Assembly: GCF_020782875.1 (NCBI RefSeq)
Contig: NZ_JAJGBN010000001.1
Coordinates: 992,001-1,056,000, forward strand
Reading direction: 5' to 3'
Length of the DNA: 64,000 bases
Origin: Allomuricauda sp. M10
GTDB taxonomy: Bacteria > Bacteroidota > Bacteroidia > Flavobacteriales > Flavobacteriaceae
Shown here: one piece after another, positions 36,048 through 43,951 of the stretch
Layout of the letters: each line of letters begins with the position of its first letter
Position numbering within the stretch: position 1 is the stretch's first letter
Position numbers and translations under genes: made by a program
The notes under the pieces: generated by a model
Databases searched by the model: none
Told to the model about the DNA's origin: nothing
The model's input: only the letters and a program-made list of their open reading frames with translations

Positions 36048-38315
36048 ATGTTTAAATTCAAAGCTACTTTGCATTTGAACCAACTGACCGACCTTATGAA
36101 AAAACTGTTCCTCCAACCCTTGTTCCTATCCGTGGCACTTGTGGTATTGCTTCTTTTCGGTATATCCGGATATTATTTTGAAATTGGTTTCCCTGCATGG
36201 GCCACTCTTTTAATGGGGCTGCTCATCGGAATACTGCTCTTATTTCTTCTGAGAATTATATTTTCCAAATTAATACCGTTGTTGGGTAAGATTCCAGCAT
36301 CGGTTTATGCCACCTTGTTGACAGGATTCACGGCCTTATACCTCATGCGGATGTATGCCTTTAGGTGGCCTGCTTCCTTGTTTTATCCGCTTGCCATTTT
36401 CGCATTGATCTGTTGTGGATTGTTGATTTGGGGTATTTGGAAAATTCTTGCGAAGACCAATACCAAGTGGGGTGCCATTATGATAGTTGGCGCCTTGGTT
36501 TTGGCTGCCACCGGGGTATTTGGTTTTTCAGCTTTGGAAGGAGATCCTTTCAGCAAAGATACCGATGAAGAAATGTCTGAAGTAGCAGTGACTACTTTGA
36601 AGGAGAAAGGATTTGATGATCCATCTTCCCCTGGTGCTTTTGAGGTGGAAACCTTTACTTATGGTAGTGGAACGGACCAACAACGACCCGAATATGCGGA
36701 AGGTGTAAAAATAAAGACCCCAACAGTGGATGCTTCATTATTACTTCCGGATTGGAAGGATAAAAAGAAAAAATGGCGCGAAAAATTCTGGGGATTCGGA
36801 GTGAAAGATTTCCCGTTGAATGGCAGGGTGTATATGCCCAAGGGAGAAGGCCCCTTTCCACTGGTTTTGGTAGTGCATGGCAATCACAGTATGATCGATT
36901 TTTCGGATGCCGGGTATGTCTATTTGGGTGAATTGTTGGCAAGTCGGGGTACTATTGTTGTCTCTGTGGATGAAAATTTCATCAACTCGCACTGGTCTGG
37001 CGATTTTAGGGGTAAGGAAATGCCGGTTCGCGGTTGGTTGCTCCTAAAGCATTTGGAACTTTGGAACCAATGGAACACAGGCGCCAACCCAGATTTGAAG
37101 AAAAAAGTGGATATGGACAATATTGTCTTGATTGGGCATTCCCGCGGAGGTGAAGCCGTTTCCATTGCTGCGGCTTTCAATAAATTGAACCGTTTTCCGG
37201 ACAATGCGAACGAAAAATTTGATTTCGGATTTGGGATTAAAGGTGTCATCACCGTAGCTCCGACCGATTATCGATATGACAGGGAAATGGAGTTGGAAGA
37301 CATCAACTATTTGTCGCTTCAAGGTGCCTGGGATTCTGATGAAACCAGTTTTTGGGGTATGCGGCCCTACCACCGATTAAAATTCTCCGAAGATTTTACC
37401 GGATTCAAAGCAGGTTTGTATATGAACCATGCCAATCATGGTCAGTTCAATACAACTTGGGGCAGGTCCGATTTTGGTGCGCCCACGGAATGGCTGTTGA
37501 ATTTGAAGCCATTGGTTACCGGTGAGGAGCAACAACATGTGGCCAAAGTATATGTAAGTGCCTTTGTGGAAGCCGTTTTGAAAGGAAACCAATCCTACCT
37601 TCCCATTTTTAAAAATGCGGAATTGGCAGGGGACTGGCTGCCTAAAGAAGATTATTTTTCTCAATACGAAGATACTTCCAAAAAGATTTTATTGGATTTT
37701 GAGGAAGATATGGATGTGGCTTCCTCAAAAATGGGAATCCAGATCAAGGCGGAAAATTTTAAAGTTTGGCGGGAAGAACAACTGAAGGCTAGGGATGGTG
37801 GAAGCCAACAAAACAGTGCCTTGGTATTGGGATGGAAATATGGAAAAAGTGCAAATACCGATTCATTGCCCCGCTATACCATCATGTTACCAGATACCTT
37901 GAAGCATTTTGAAAATGCGGATACCTTGGCCCTTTCATTGGCGTTGGGTAATCTTTCCGAGTTGAAAATCAAATCGGATAAAAAGAAAAAGGAAAAATTG
38001 CCCGATCAAGGTTTTAACTTTAGTGTGGTGCTCACCGATAGTTTGGGTAGAAAGGCTACGGCAGATGTTGCAACCTCCAATGTGCTACCGAAAACAATCA
38101 AATCCAAGTTTACCAAATTCAAGTTTATGGACAAGGAAATGATGGGTCAGGAATCTGAAATCCAGTTAAAGAGCTGCTATGTACCTATTTCACTTTTCAA
38201 ACAAAAGAATGACAGTATTGAGTTGGATAAGCTAAGAGAAATTCAACTGGTTTTTGATAAAGATTCGCTTGGCGTGATGGTTTTGGACGACTTTGGCTTT
38301 TATATTCGACCTTAA
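36048..38315 (+). CDS. large membrane-anchored alpha/beta hydrolase
   Basis: 755 residues. Residues ~17-165 contain about five transmembrane segments. After a linker comes an alpha/beta hydrolase domain with VLVVHGNHS and the nucleophile elbow IGHSRGGEAVS (Ser near 368). A C-terminal ~200-residue beta-rich domain follows. The start at 36048 has an AGGTGG-like ribosome site; ATG at 36096 (MKKLFLQP) is an alternative. I know no function for this architecture; an esterase or chlorophyllase-like activity at the membrane is possible. Confidence 0.7.
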   Translation: MFKFKATLHLNQLTDLMKKLFLQPLFLSVALVVLLLFGISGYYFEIGFPAWATLLMGLLIGILLLFLLRIIFSKLIPLLGKIPASVYATLLTGFTALYLMRMYAFRWPASLFYPLAIFALICCGLLIWGIWKILAKTNTKWGAIMIVGALVLAATGVFGFSALEGDPFSKDTDEEMSEVAVTTLKEKGFDDPSSPGAFEVETFTYGSGTDQQRPEYAEGVKIKTPTVDASLLLPDWKDKKKKWREKFWGFGVKDFPLNGRVYMPKGEGPFPLVLVVHGNHSMIDFSDAGYVYLGELLASRGTIVVSVDENFINSHWSGDFRGKEMPVRGWLLLKHLELWNQWNTGANPDLKKKVDMDNIVLIGHSRGGEAVSIAAAFNKLNRFPDNANEKFDFGFGIKGVITVAPTDYRYDREMELEDINYLSLQGAWDSDETSFWGMRPYHRLKFSEDFTGFKAGLYMNHANHGQFNTTWGRSDFGAPTEWLLNLKPLVTGEEQQHVAKVYVSAFVEAVLKGNQSYLPIFKNAELAGDWLPKEDYFSQYEDTSKKILLDFEEDMDVASSKMGIQIKAENFKVWREEQLKARDGGSQQNSALVLGWKYGKSANTDSLPRYTIMLPDTLKHFENADTLALSLALGNLSELKIKSDKKKKEKLPDQGFNFSVVLTDSLGRKATADVATSNVLPKTIKSKFTKFKFMDKEMMGQESEIQLKSCYVPISLFKQKNDSIELDKLREIQLVFDKDSLGVMVLDDFGFYIRP

Positions 38316-38329
38316 AGAGATCAGTTCAA

Positions 38330-39085
38330 TTAGTTGTCGTAAACGTACTTCTTTCCGTCAAAGCTGAGGGTATTTTGTGCTAAAGAACTGTCCAATGGGT
38401 TCTGCACTTGTATCTTAAGTCCCTTCATAGCTATTTTGATGCTACAAGAAGGGCCCATTTTGGAGGAACTGGCATAACCATTCGTGGCAATGAATGTTTC
38501 ATTATTGGGAAAGGCTGGGGTTTCTTCCAAATACCCGTTTTTGAGCAAATAGGCATTCACCCGGTAGAACATTTTCTGTTGAAGACTGTCCTGACCTTGT
38601 AACAGGTATAGAGTGGTGCCGTCATAGGTTTCGATTTGATGGATGCCATTGTAGATGATCGGGGTACCATACAAAGAGGTGGGTACCATTTTATCATTGG
38701 ATTGGTACAAGGCAATGTTCTTGATCCGATTTCCGGAATTTTCCAAACGGGTAACCCATGAAAACACTGCAATCTTTTTATCTGCAGAAAAAGTAAATGA
38801 AAAAGCATGCTTTTTTGCCTTATAATTGGTTTCGATTTCTGCCAACAATTTTTCCGAACCGATATGCTCAATGGTCCGCCTAATTTTTTCGTTGATTTCT
38901 ACTATGGCTTCCGAATTGGGATTCGGTCTTGAGCTGATAGTTTCAAGCTTGGTGAACAAGCTGTCCAAGGAAGTGATGATTTCTTCACCATTGGTAAACT
39001 CCCGTATGTTGCTTTTACGGGTGCAAGAAGTAGAAAGTAATACCAGGCTACAAATAGAAAGAATGGGGAATTGGCTAAGTCTCAT
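38330..39085 (-). CDS. hypothetical lipoprotein
   Basis: 251 residues with a lipoprotein signal peptide ending in the lipobox LLSTSC (Cys near 21). The rest is a mixed helical then beta-rich exported domain (KIAVFSWVTRLENSGNRIKNIALYQ). No family recognised. Convergent with the alpha/beta hydrolase gene, 14 bases apart. Confidence 0.65.
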   Translation of the reverse strand: MRLSQFPILSICSLVLLSTSCTRKSNIREFTNGEEIITSLDSLFTKLETISSRPNPNSEAIVEINEKIRRTIEHIGSEKLLAEIETNYKAKKHAFSFTFSADKKIAVFSWVTRLENSGNRIKNIALYQSNDKMVPTSLYGTPIIYNGIHQIETYDGTTLYLLQGQDSLQQKMFYRVNAYLLKNGYLEETPAFPNNETFIATNGYASSSKMGPSCSIKIAMKGLKIQVQNPLDSSLAQNTLSFDGKKYVYDN

Positions 39086-39343
39086 TTGATTGATGTCTAA
39101 TTATGGACTGTGTTGCAAAATTGTAAGTTTTACAAATACATGTTGTATAGCAATCTACCAATCGGCCATTTGAGTTGACCAATCGGCTTTTTTAATGCAT
39201 AGATGCCGAGTCAACATCAAGGTTGCAGCATTAAGAAAAAATTGGGAGTCCATCATGGTTTTGTGCCCGTTTATGCACTTGTCCGATGAATCTTTAGTAA
39301 CTTGGTATGTTGGAAAGTAGATAATCTTTCCCTTGAGAAGGAA

Positions 39344-39964
39344 ATGGCAGAATTGATCAAATTATACGAAGAGAACCCTAATCCCCGTCAGGTGGAGAAG
39401 GTAGTGAATGTACTACGAAAAGGCGGGTTGGTCATATATCCAACGGATACCGTTTACGGTTTAGGGTGCGATATCACCAATACCAAGGCATTGGAACGCT
39501 TGGCCAGGATTAAGGGCATCAAATTGGAGAAGGCGAACTGGTCCTTCGTTTGTGCGGACCTCAGCAATTTATCGGATTATGTGCGCCAAATCGATTCTTC
39601 CACCTTTAAGATTTTAAAGAGAACCCTTCCAGGTCCGTACACTTTTATTTTACCTGGGAACAACAACCTTCCCAAGGATTTCAAGAAAAAGAAAACAGTA
39701 GGTATCCGGGTGCCTGACAACAATATAGCCAGGGCCTTGGTGGCCGGACTCGGCAATCCGATCGTTTCCACTTCCATACATGATGAGGATGATATAATTG
39801 AATATACCACCGATCCCGAGCTGATTTATGAAAAATGGCAGAACTTGGTGGATGTGGTGATAGACGGGGGTTATGGAGATAATGTGGCCTCCACGGTCAT
39901 AGACCTTTCCGAAGGAGAACCGATTGTGGTTCGGGAAGGCAAGGGAAGTCTCGATATTTTATAA
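39344..39964 (+). CDS. YciO/Sua5/TsaC family protein (threonylcarbamoyl-AMP synthase family)
   Basis: 206 residues from the ATG at 39344 (after GAGAAGGAA), not the upstream TTG at 39302. The YrdC fold is clear: GGLVIYPTDTVYGLGCDI, GPYTFILPGNN, VGIRVPDN and STSIHDED. The usual TsaC lysine/arginine motif after the first helix reads IKGIKLEKANWSF, as in the YciO branch, and the C terminus (VDVVIDGGYGDNVASTVIDLSEGEPIVVREG) also matches YciO. It may or may not make TC-AMP for tRNA t6A. Confidence 0.85.
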   Translation: MAELIKLYEENPNPRQVEKVVNVLRKGGLVIYPTDTVYGLGCDITNTKALERLARIKGIKLEKANWSFVCADLSNLSDYVRQIDSSTFKILKRTLPGPYTFILPGNNNLPKDFKKKKTVGIRVPDNNIARALVAGLGNPIVSTSIHDEDDIIEYTTDPELIYEKWQNLVDVVIDGGYGDNVASTVIDLSEGEPIVVREGKGSLDIL

Positions 39965-39972
39965 AATAAAAA

Positions 39973-39994
39973 AAGCGGCCTGAAAAGGCCGCTT
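39973..39994. terminator. bidirectional terminator between the YciO-family gene and ompA-like gene
   Basis: AAGCGGCC, loop TGAAAA, GGCCGCTT. Read on the minus strand it is followed by a long T-run, so it serves the OmpA lipoprotein gene best; on the plus strand the T-run is weaker (CTTATTTTTT). Confidence 0.88.
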
Positions 39995-40015
39995 CTTATT
40001 TTTTGAACCGATTTC

Positions 40016-40888
40016 TTATTTACCAGTACCACCGATAGCAGGATCTTTCATTCCTTCTTCGATCATGTTATAGAACTGATCGATTTTTGGAAGCACCACG
40101 ATACGGGTTCTTCTGTTTTTGGCCCTGTTGGCAGAAGTGTCGTTGCTCACAAGAGGAATGTAGTAGCTACGTCCGGCAGCAGTCATTCTAGCAGGATCTA
40201 CACCAAAATCATTTTGAAGGATCCTAACAACTGAAGTGGCACGTTTTGCACTCAAATCCCAGTTGTCCAAAAGAACTCCGCTCTTGTAAGGTACGTTGTC
40301 TGTGTGACCTTCTACCATGAATTCGAAGTCAGGTTTGTTGTTCACCACTTTGGCAACTTTGCCCAATACTTCTTTGGCAGCTGCGGTTACGTTGTAGCTT
40401 CCGCTTCTGAACAACAATTTGTCAGAGATGGAAACGAATACCACACCTTTTTCAACACTTACCTCGATGTCCTCGTCATCCAAGTTTCCAAGTACACCTT
40501 TCAAGCTCTGCACCAAAGAAAGGTTAACAGAGTCCCTACGGGTAACCGCATCTTGAAGTTTTCTGATGGTAAGGTCTTTTTCTTTAAGGCTTTCCAAAGA
40601 TTTTTCAAGGTTTTCAGCACCTTTTGTGGTAAGGGTTGTCAAGTTGCCCATATTGTTGATAAGCTCTTGGTTGTTGGCTTTCAAGAAGGCATTTTGATCT
40701 TCGAGGGTTTTTAATTTGGCGTCTGCAGTGGCTTTGTCTTCCAAACAATCGTTCAGTTTAACGGTTGCAGAGTTCAATAAATCTTGGGTTTCTTTTTGTT
40801 TGGCCTCCAGTTCTGCATATTTCTTCTGTGATACACAAGAGGTTAATAGAACTGACATTGCCAATGTTCCTAGAAAAATTTTTTTCAT
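40016..40888 (-). CDS. OmpA family peptidoglycan-binding lipoprotein
   Basis: 290 residues. Lipoprotein signal MKKIFLGTLAMSVLLTSC, then a coiled coil (~25-120) and a C-terminal OmpA/MotB domain with VEGHTDNVPYKSG, DNWDLSAKRATSVVRIL and NRAKNRRTRIVVLP, which carries the Asp and Arg that bind diaminopimelate. It tethers the outer membrane to peptidoglycan. A likely promoter lies just upstream (-7 box TAATTTTG at about 40944-40951, minus strand). Confidence 0.92.
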   Translation of the reverse strand: MKKIFLGTLAMSVLLTSCVSQKKYAELEAKQKETQDLLNSATVKLNDCLEDKATADAKLKTLEDQNAFLKANNQELINNMGNLTTLTTKGAENLEKSLESLKEKDLTIRKLQDAVTRRDSVNLSLVQSLKGVLGNLDDEDIEVSVEKGVVFVSISDKLLFRSGSYNVTAAAKEVLGKVAKVVNNKPDFEFMVEGHTDNVPYKSGVLLDNWDLSAKRATSVVRILQNDFGVDPARMTAAGRSYYIPLVSNDTSANRAKNRRTRIVVLPKIDQFYNMIEEGMKDPAIGGTGK

Positions 40889-40943
40889 AGTTCAGAATAT
40901 AATTTAAGGATTGTTAGATTAATCAATGTTACAAAAACTAAAC

Positions 40944-40951
40944 CAAAATTA
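40944..40951 (-). promoter_or_regulatory. candidate promoter -7 box for the OmpA lipoprotein (TAATTTTG)
   Basis: A full TAnnTTTG match on the minus strand, about 56 bases before the ATG. Several TTTG runs lie upstream but none at an ideal distance. Confidence 0.35.
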
Positions 40952-40984
40952 TAGAAAAACCAAAGTTCCGCTATTTCGGTATCG

Positions 40985-41986
40985 TTAATCTTTTACTAAA
41001 ATGTTAAAATTCTTTATATGATGTACGAAGTAAGACCAAACTATGGACGTCACCGGGTAGTACTTTAATAAAAAATTAGCTTTTTCACGCTTTTTGTACA
41101 TTTTGCTAAAATTAGCATAAAAACTCAGATGTGCCTTGAGAATGGCCAAACAATGGTCGAATTTGAGTTGGAAAATAAATCGCGCAGCGGCAATCCCATC
41201 CATCAACAATCGTAACAGTACAATTGGCCAAGCTTTTTTGCGAGGCAAATTTTTGGTGATGGAAAACAGGGAATTCCTAAAATTGAGAAAGGTTTTCTTT
41301 GGGTTCATGTTGGATAGGGTAGAGCCTCCCAAATGATAAATATGGCTGTGGCCCACATAAAATACCTTATGCCCAGCGTTTTTGGCCCGCCAACAAAGGT
41401 CGATTTCTTCTTGATGGGCAAAATAGTCCTCATCAAAACCGTTCAATGATCGAAATACCTCACTTTTGATGAACATACACGCCCCGGTGGCCCAGAAAAC
41501 TTCTTTTATATCATTGTATTGGCCTTCGTCCTTTTCAATGGACTGAAAAATTCGTCCCCTACAAAAAGGGTATCCCAACATATCAATAAAACCACCTGCG
41601 GCACCGGCGTATTCAAAATGATCCTTTTGTTTCAGGTCCAATATTTTAGGTTGAATGATGGCCGCTTCCGGAATTTTATCAAAGGCCTTTATGATGGGTC
41701 CCAACCAGTTTTCGGTCACCTCCACATCGGAATTCAAAAGACAGAATAGATCGGCATCAATACACTTTAACCCATCATTATAGCCTTTGGCAAAACCACC
41801 GTTAACGTCGTTTTGTACTATGCCAACTGAAGGGTAGTGTTGTTTTAAAAACTCCACGGAACCATCGGTACTGGCATTGTCCACCACATAGATGTCGGCG
41901 CCTTTGGAATGCTCCATGACCGAAGGTAGGAACCGCTCCAAAAGGGCTTCCCCATTCCAATTGAGTATGACGACGGCGATTTTCAA
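40985..41986 (-). CDS. family 2 glycosyltransferase
   Basis: 333 residues, starting with TTG (the conserved KIAVVILNWNG begins at once, and there is no earlier ATG). GT-A motifs: VVILNWNGEALLERFLPS, DNASTDGSVEFL, and the DxD-like LLNSDVEV (residue ~90). WATGACMFIKSEVF and FDEDYFAHQEEIDLCWRAK are typical of rhamnosyl/galactofuranosyl transferases acting on cell-surface glycans. A C-terminal amphipathic part may bind the membrane. Confidence 0.88.
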   Translation of the reverse strand: MKIAVVILNWNGEALLERFLPSVMEHSKGADIYVVDNASTDGSVEFLKQHYPSVGIVQNDVNGGFAKGYNDGLKCIDADLFCLLNSDVEVTENWLGPIIKAFDKIPEAAIIQPKILDLKQKDHFEYAGAAGGFIDMLGYPFCRGRIFQSIEKDEGQYNDIKEVFWATGACMFIKSEVFRSLNGFDEDYFAHQEEIDLCWRAKNAGHKVFYVGHSHIYHLGGSTLSNMNPKKTFLNFRNSLFSITKNLPRKKAWPIVLLRLLMDGIAAARFIFQLKFDHCLAILKAHLSFYANFSKMYKKREKANFLLKYYPVTSIVWSYFVHHIKNFNILVKD

Positions 41987-41998
41987 AACGGAGGCAAA

Positions 41999-42445
41999 TT
42001 AACGGCTAAAATCAGGAATATCCTCTAAAAACCTGTATTTTTCATGCTCGTGGTCCATTTCACAACAATAATGTTCCAAACCGTTGGTTACCAAAAGAAA
42101 ATTGGCCTTTAATTGATAGTTGTAGCGTGCAATCTGATCAAAAGTACTTTGGTCAATCTTCACTTCGGGGGCTTTACATTCCACCAATAAAAAAATAGAT
42201 CCATCTGGGTTGAAGACCACCACATCATACCTTTTTTTCAAGGAATTCACGGTCAATTGTTTCTCCACATTGATCAAACTTTTGGGGAAATTTTTGGTGA
42301 AGATCAAAAAATGGAGCAAGTGTTGGCGTACCCATTCTTCGGGTTGCAGTACCACAAATTTTTTACGGATGCCGTCAAAGATGTACTGCCTATTTTGGCT
42401 ATTTTTGATTCGGAACTCATATTTGGGAAAGTTCAATGGCTGCAT
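41999..42445 (-). CDS. HsdR N-terminal-like nuclease domain protein
   Basis: 148 residues. KRYDVVVFNPDGSIFLLVECKAPEV is the D...ExK nuclease core of the type I restriction HsdR N-terminal (HSDR_N_2) family, preceded by VRQHLLHFLIFTKNFPKSLINVEKQL. No helicase or methylase partner is near, and the protein is only the nuclease-like domain. It is 12 bases upstream of the glycosyltransferase and divergent from holA with only ~27 bases between starts. Confidence 0.75.
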   Translation of the reverse strand: MQPLNFPKYEFRIKNSQNRQYIFDGIRKKFVVLQPEEWVRQHLLHFLIFTKNFPKSLINVEKQLTVNSLKKRYDVVVFNPDGSIFLLVECKAPEVKIDQSTFDQIARYNYQLKANFLLVTNGLEHYCCEMDHEHEKYRFLEDIPDFSR

Positions 42446-42472
42446 TGGGCAAAAATGACGATTTTTTTTGGA

Positions 42473-43474
42473 ATGGAAAGAGTTAAGGAAATTGTAGCGG
42501 AAATCAATAAGGGCAACCCTAAACCTATTTATTTTTTAATGGGAGAGGAACCTTATTATATTGATAAGATATCACAATACATTGCGGACAATGTCCTGAC
42601 CGAAGAGGAAAAGGGTTTCAACCAAATGGTACTTTATGGAAAAGACACCACTTTAGAAAGTGTAGTGGCCAATGCAAAACGTTTTCCTATGATGGCGAAG
42701 TATCAGGTCGTCATTGTTAAGGAGGCGCAGCACCTTTCCAGAACCATTGAAAACTTGATTTCCTATGTGGAAAATCCCCAACCGACCACAATTCTTGTCA
42801 TCTGTTTTAAATATAAAAAGCTCGATAAGCGGAAGAAGCTATACAAGGCCATTCAGAAGAACGGTGAACTTTTTGAGAGCAACAAACTGTATGAAAACCA
42901 AGTTGCCGATTGGATCCGAAGGACTCTGAGTGGCAAGGGTTATAAAATTTCTCCCAAATCCTGTGTGCTCTTAGTGGAATTTTTGGGAACCGACCTAAGT
43001 AAAATCAGTAATGAACTGGATAAGCTTGCATTGGTCGTTCCTCAAGAAACAGAAATCACGGCGGAAATCATTGAACAACATATCGGAATCAGTAAGGATT
43101 TCAACAATTTTGAATTGAAGAAGGCCATTGGCGAACGCGATGTAAAAAAGGCATCGCGAATCATCGATTATTTTGCGCAGAATCCGAAGGACAATCCTTT
43201 TGTGGTCACCATCACTTTGCTGAACACTTTCTTCACCCAGTTGCTACAATATCACGGATTGAACGATCACTCGCCCGGCAATGTAGCCAAGGCATTGGGT
43301 GTAAACCCCTATTTTGTGAGTGAGTTTACCGTGGCCGCGAAAAACTATCCCATGAAAAGGGTGAGCGGTATCATTTCCAATCTTAGGGACTTGGACCTTA
43401 AAAGCAAAGGAGTAGGGGCCAATAACATGGCACAGGCGGACCTGCTAAAAGAATTATTGATTCAGATTGTTTGA
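42473..43474 (+). CDS. holA: DNA polymerase III, delta subunit
   Basis: 334 residues from the ATG at 42473 (MERVKEIVAEINKG); longer in-frame starts would run through the divergent gene. Features: PIYFLMGEEPYYIDKISQYI, QVVIVKEAQHL, and the C-terminal helical domain ending KSKGVGANNMAQADLLKELL. It opens the sliding clamp in the clamp loader. An ATG six codons earlier (42455) is possible. Confidence 0.9.
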   Translation: MERVKEIVAEINKGNPKPIYFLMGEEPYYIDKISQYIADNVLTEEEKGFNQMVLYGKDTTLESVVANAKRFPMMAKYQVVIVKEAQHLSRTIENLISYVENPQPTTILVICFKYKKLDKRKKLYKAIQKNGELFESNKLYENQVADWIRRTLSGKGYKISPKSCVLLVEFLGTDLSKISNELDKLALVVPQETEITAEIIEQHIGISKDFNNFELKKAIGERDVKKASRIIDYFAQNPKDNPFVVTITLLNTFFTQLLQYHGLNDHSPGNVAKALGVNPYFVSEFTVAAKNYPMKRVSGIISNLRDLDLKSKGVGANNMAQADLLKELLIQIV

Positions 43475-43475
43475 C

Positions 43476-43853
43476 CTATTTTTTATCTACGCTGTATTTA
43501 CCAGGACCCAATAACATGATCACCACAAAAACGGTCAGGTAAAGCAATGCCATTTCCTTTGTTCCAAATGGATCGCCGCCATGGATCATAAATCCGGCAA
43601 CGAACATAGTGATAGCGGTCGGGATAGCGGCCCAACGGGTCTTGAAGCCAACAATCATTAAAATAGGACAGATAAATTCACCCACAACGGCCAAAAACAA
43701 AGTAGGTGCCTGGCCAATACCGAAAGGGTTGGCAAATTCGGTATTGCCGTTAATCAAGTTCATAAGTTTGGGATAACCATGGGTCATCATGAATGCGGAA
43801 GGAACGATTCGCAATAATGCCAGACCAAGGTGTATAAGCGTGTTATTTTTCAT
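43476..43853 (-). CDS. DoxX family membrane protein
   Basis: 125 residues with four hydrophobic segments. RIVPSAFMMTHGYPKL and FICPILMIVGFKTRWAAIPTAITMFVAGFMIHG match the DoxX/DUF4870-like family, small inner-membrane proteins of uncertain function (linked to quinone or thiosulphate metabolism in some archaea). Convergent with holA, one base apart. Confidence 0.85.
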   Translation of the reverse strand: MKNNTLIHLGLALLRIVPSAFMMTHGYPKLMNLINGNTEFANPFGIGQAPTLFLAVVGEFICPILMIVGFKTRWAAIPTAITMFVAGFMIHGGDPFGTKEMALLYLTVFVVIMLLGPGKYSVDKK

Positions 43854-43951
43854 TCATGGGGGATTTAGTTACCGTGAAATTATTAATAATGTTTCAAAAA
43901 ACGCAACATTACTTCATGAAAAGCGATTTTGGGTTGACGCATTTTTTAAAG

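Noticed and set aside
39302..39343. TTG at 39302 as start of the YciO-family gene
   Set aside because: The ATG at 39344 has a GAGAAGG site in front and matches the family length.
42257..42472. A longer N terminus for holA starting at 42257
   Set aside because: It would run through the divergent HsdR-N-like gene; conserved HolA sequence starts at 42473.
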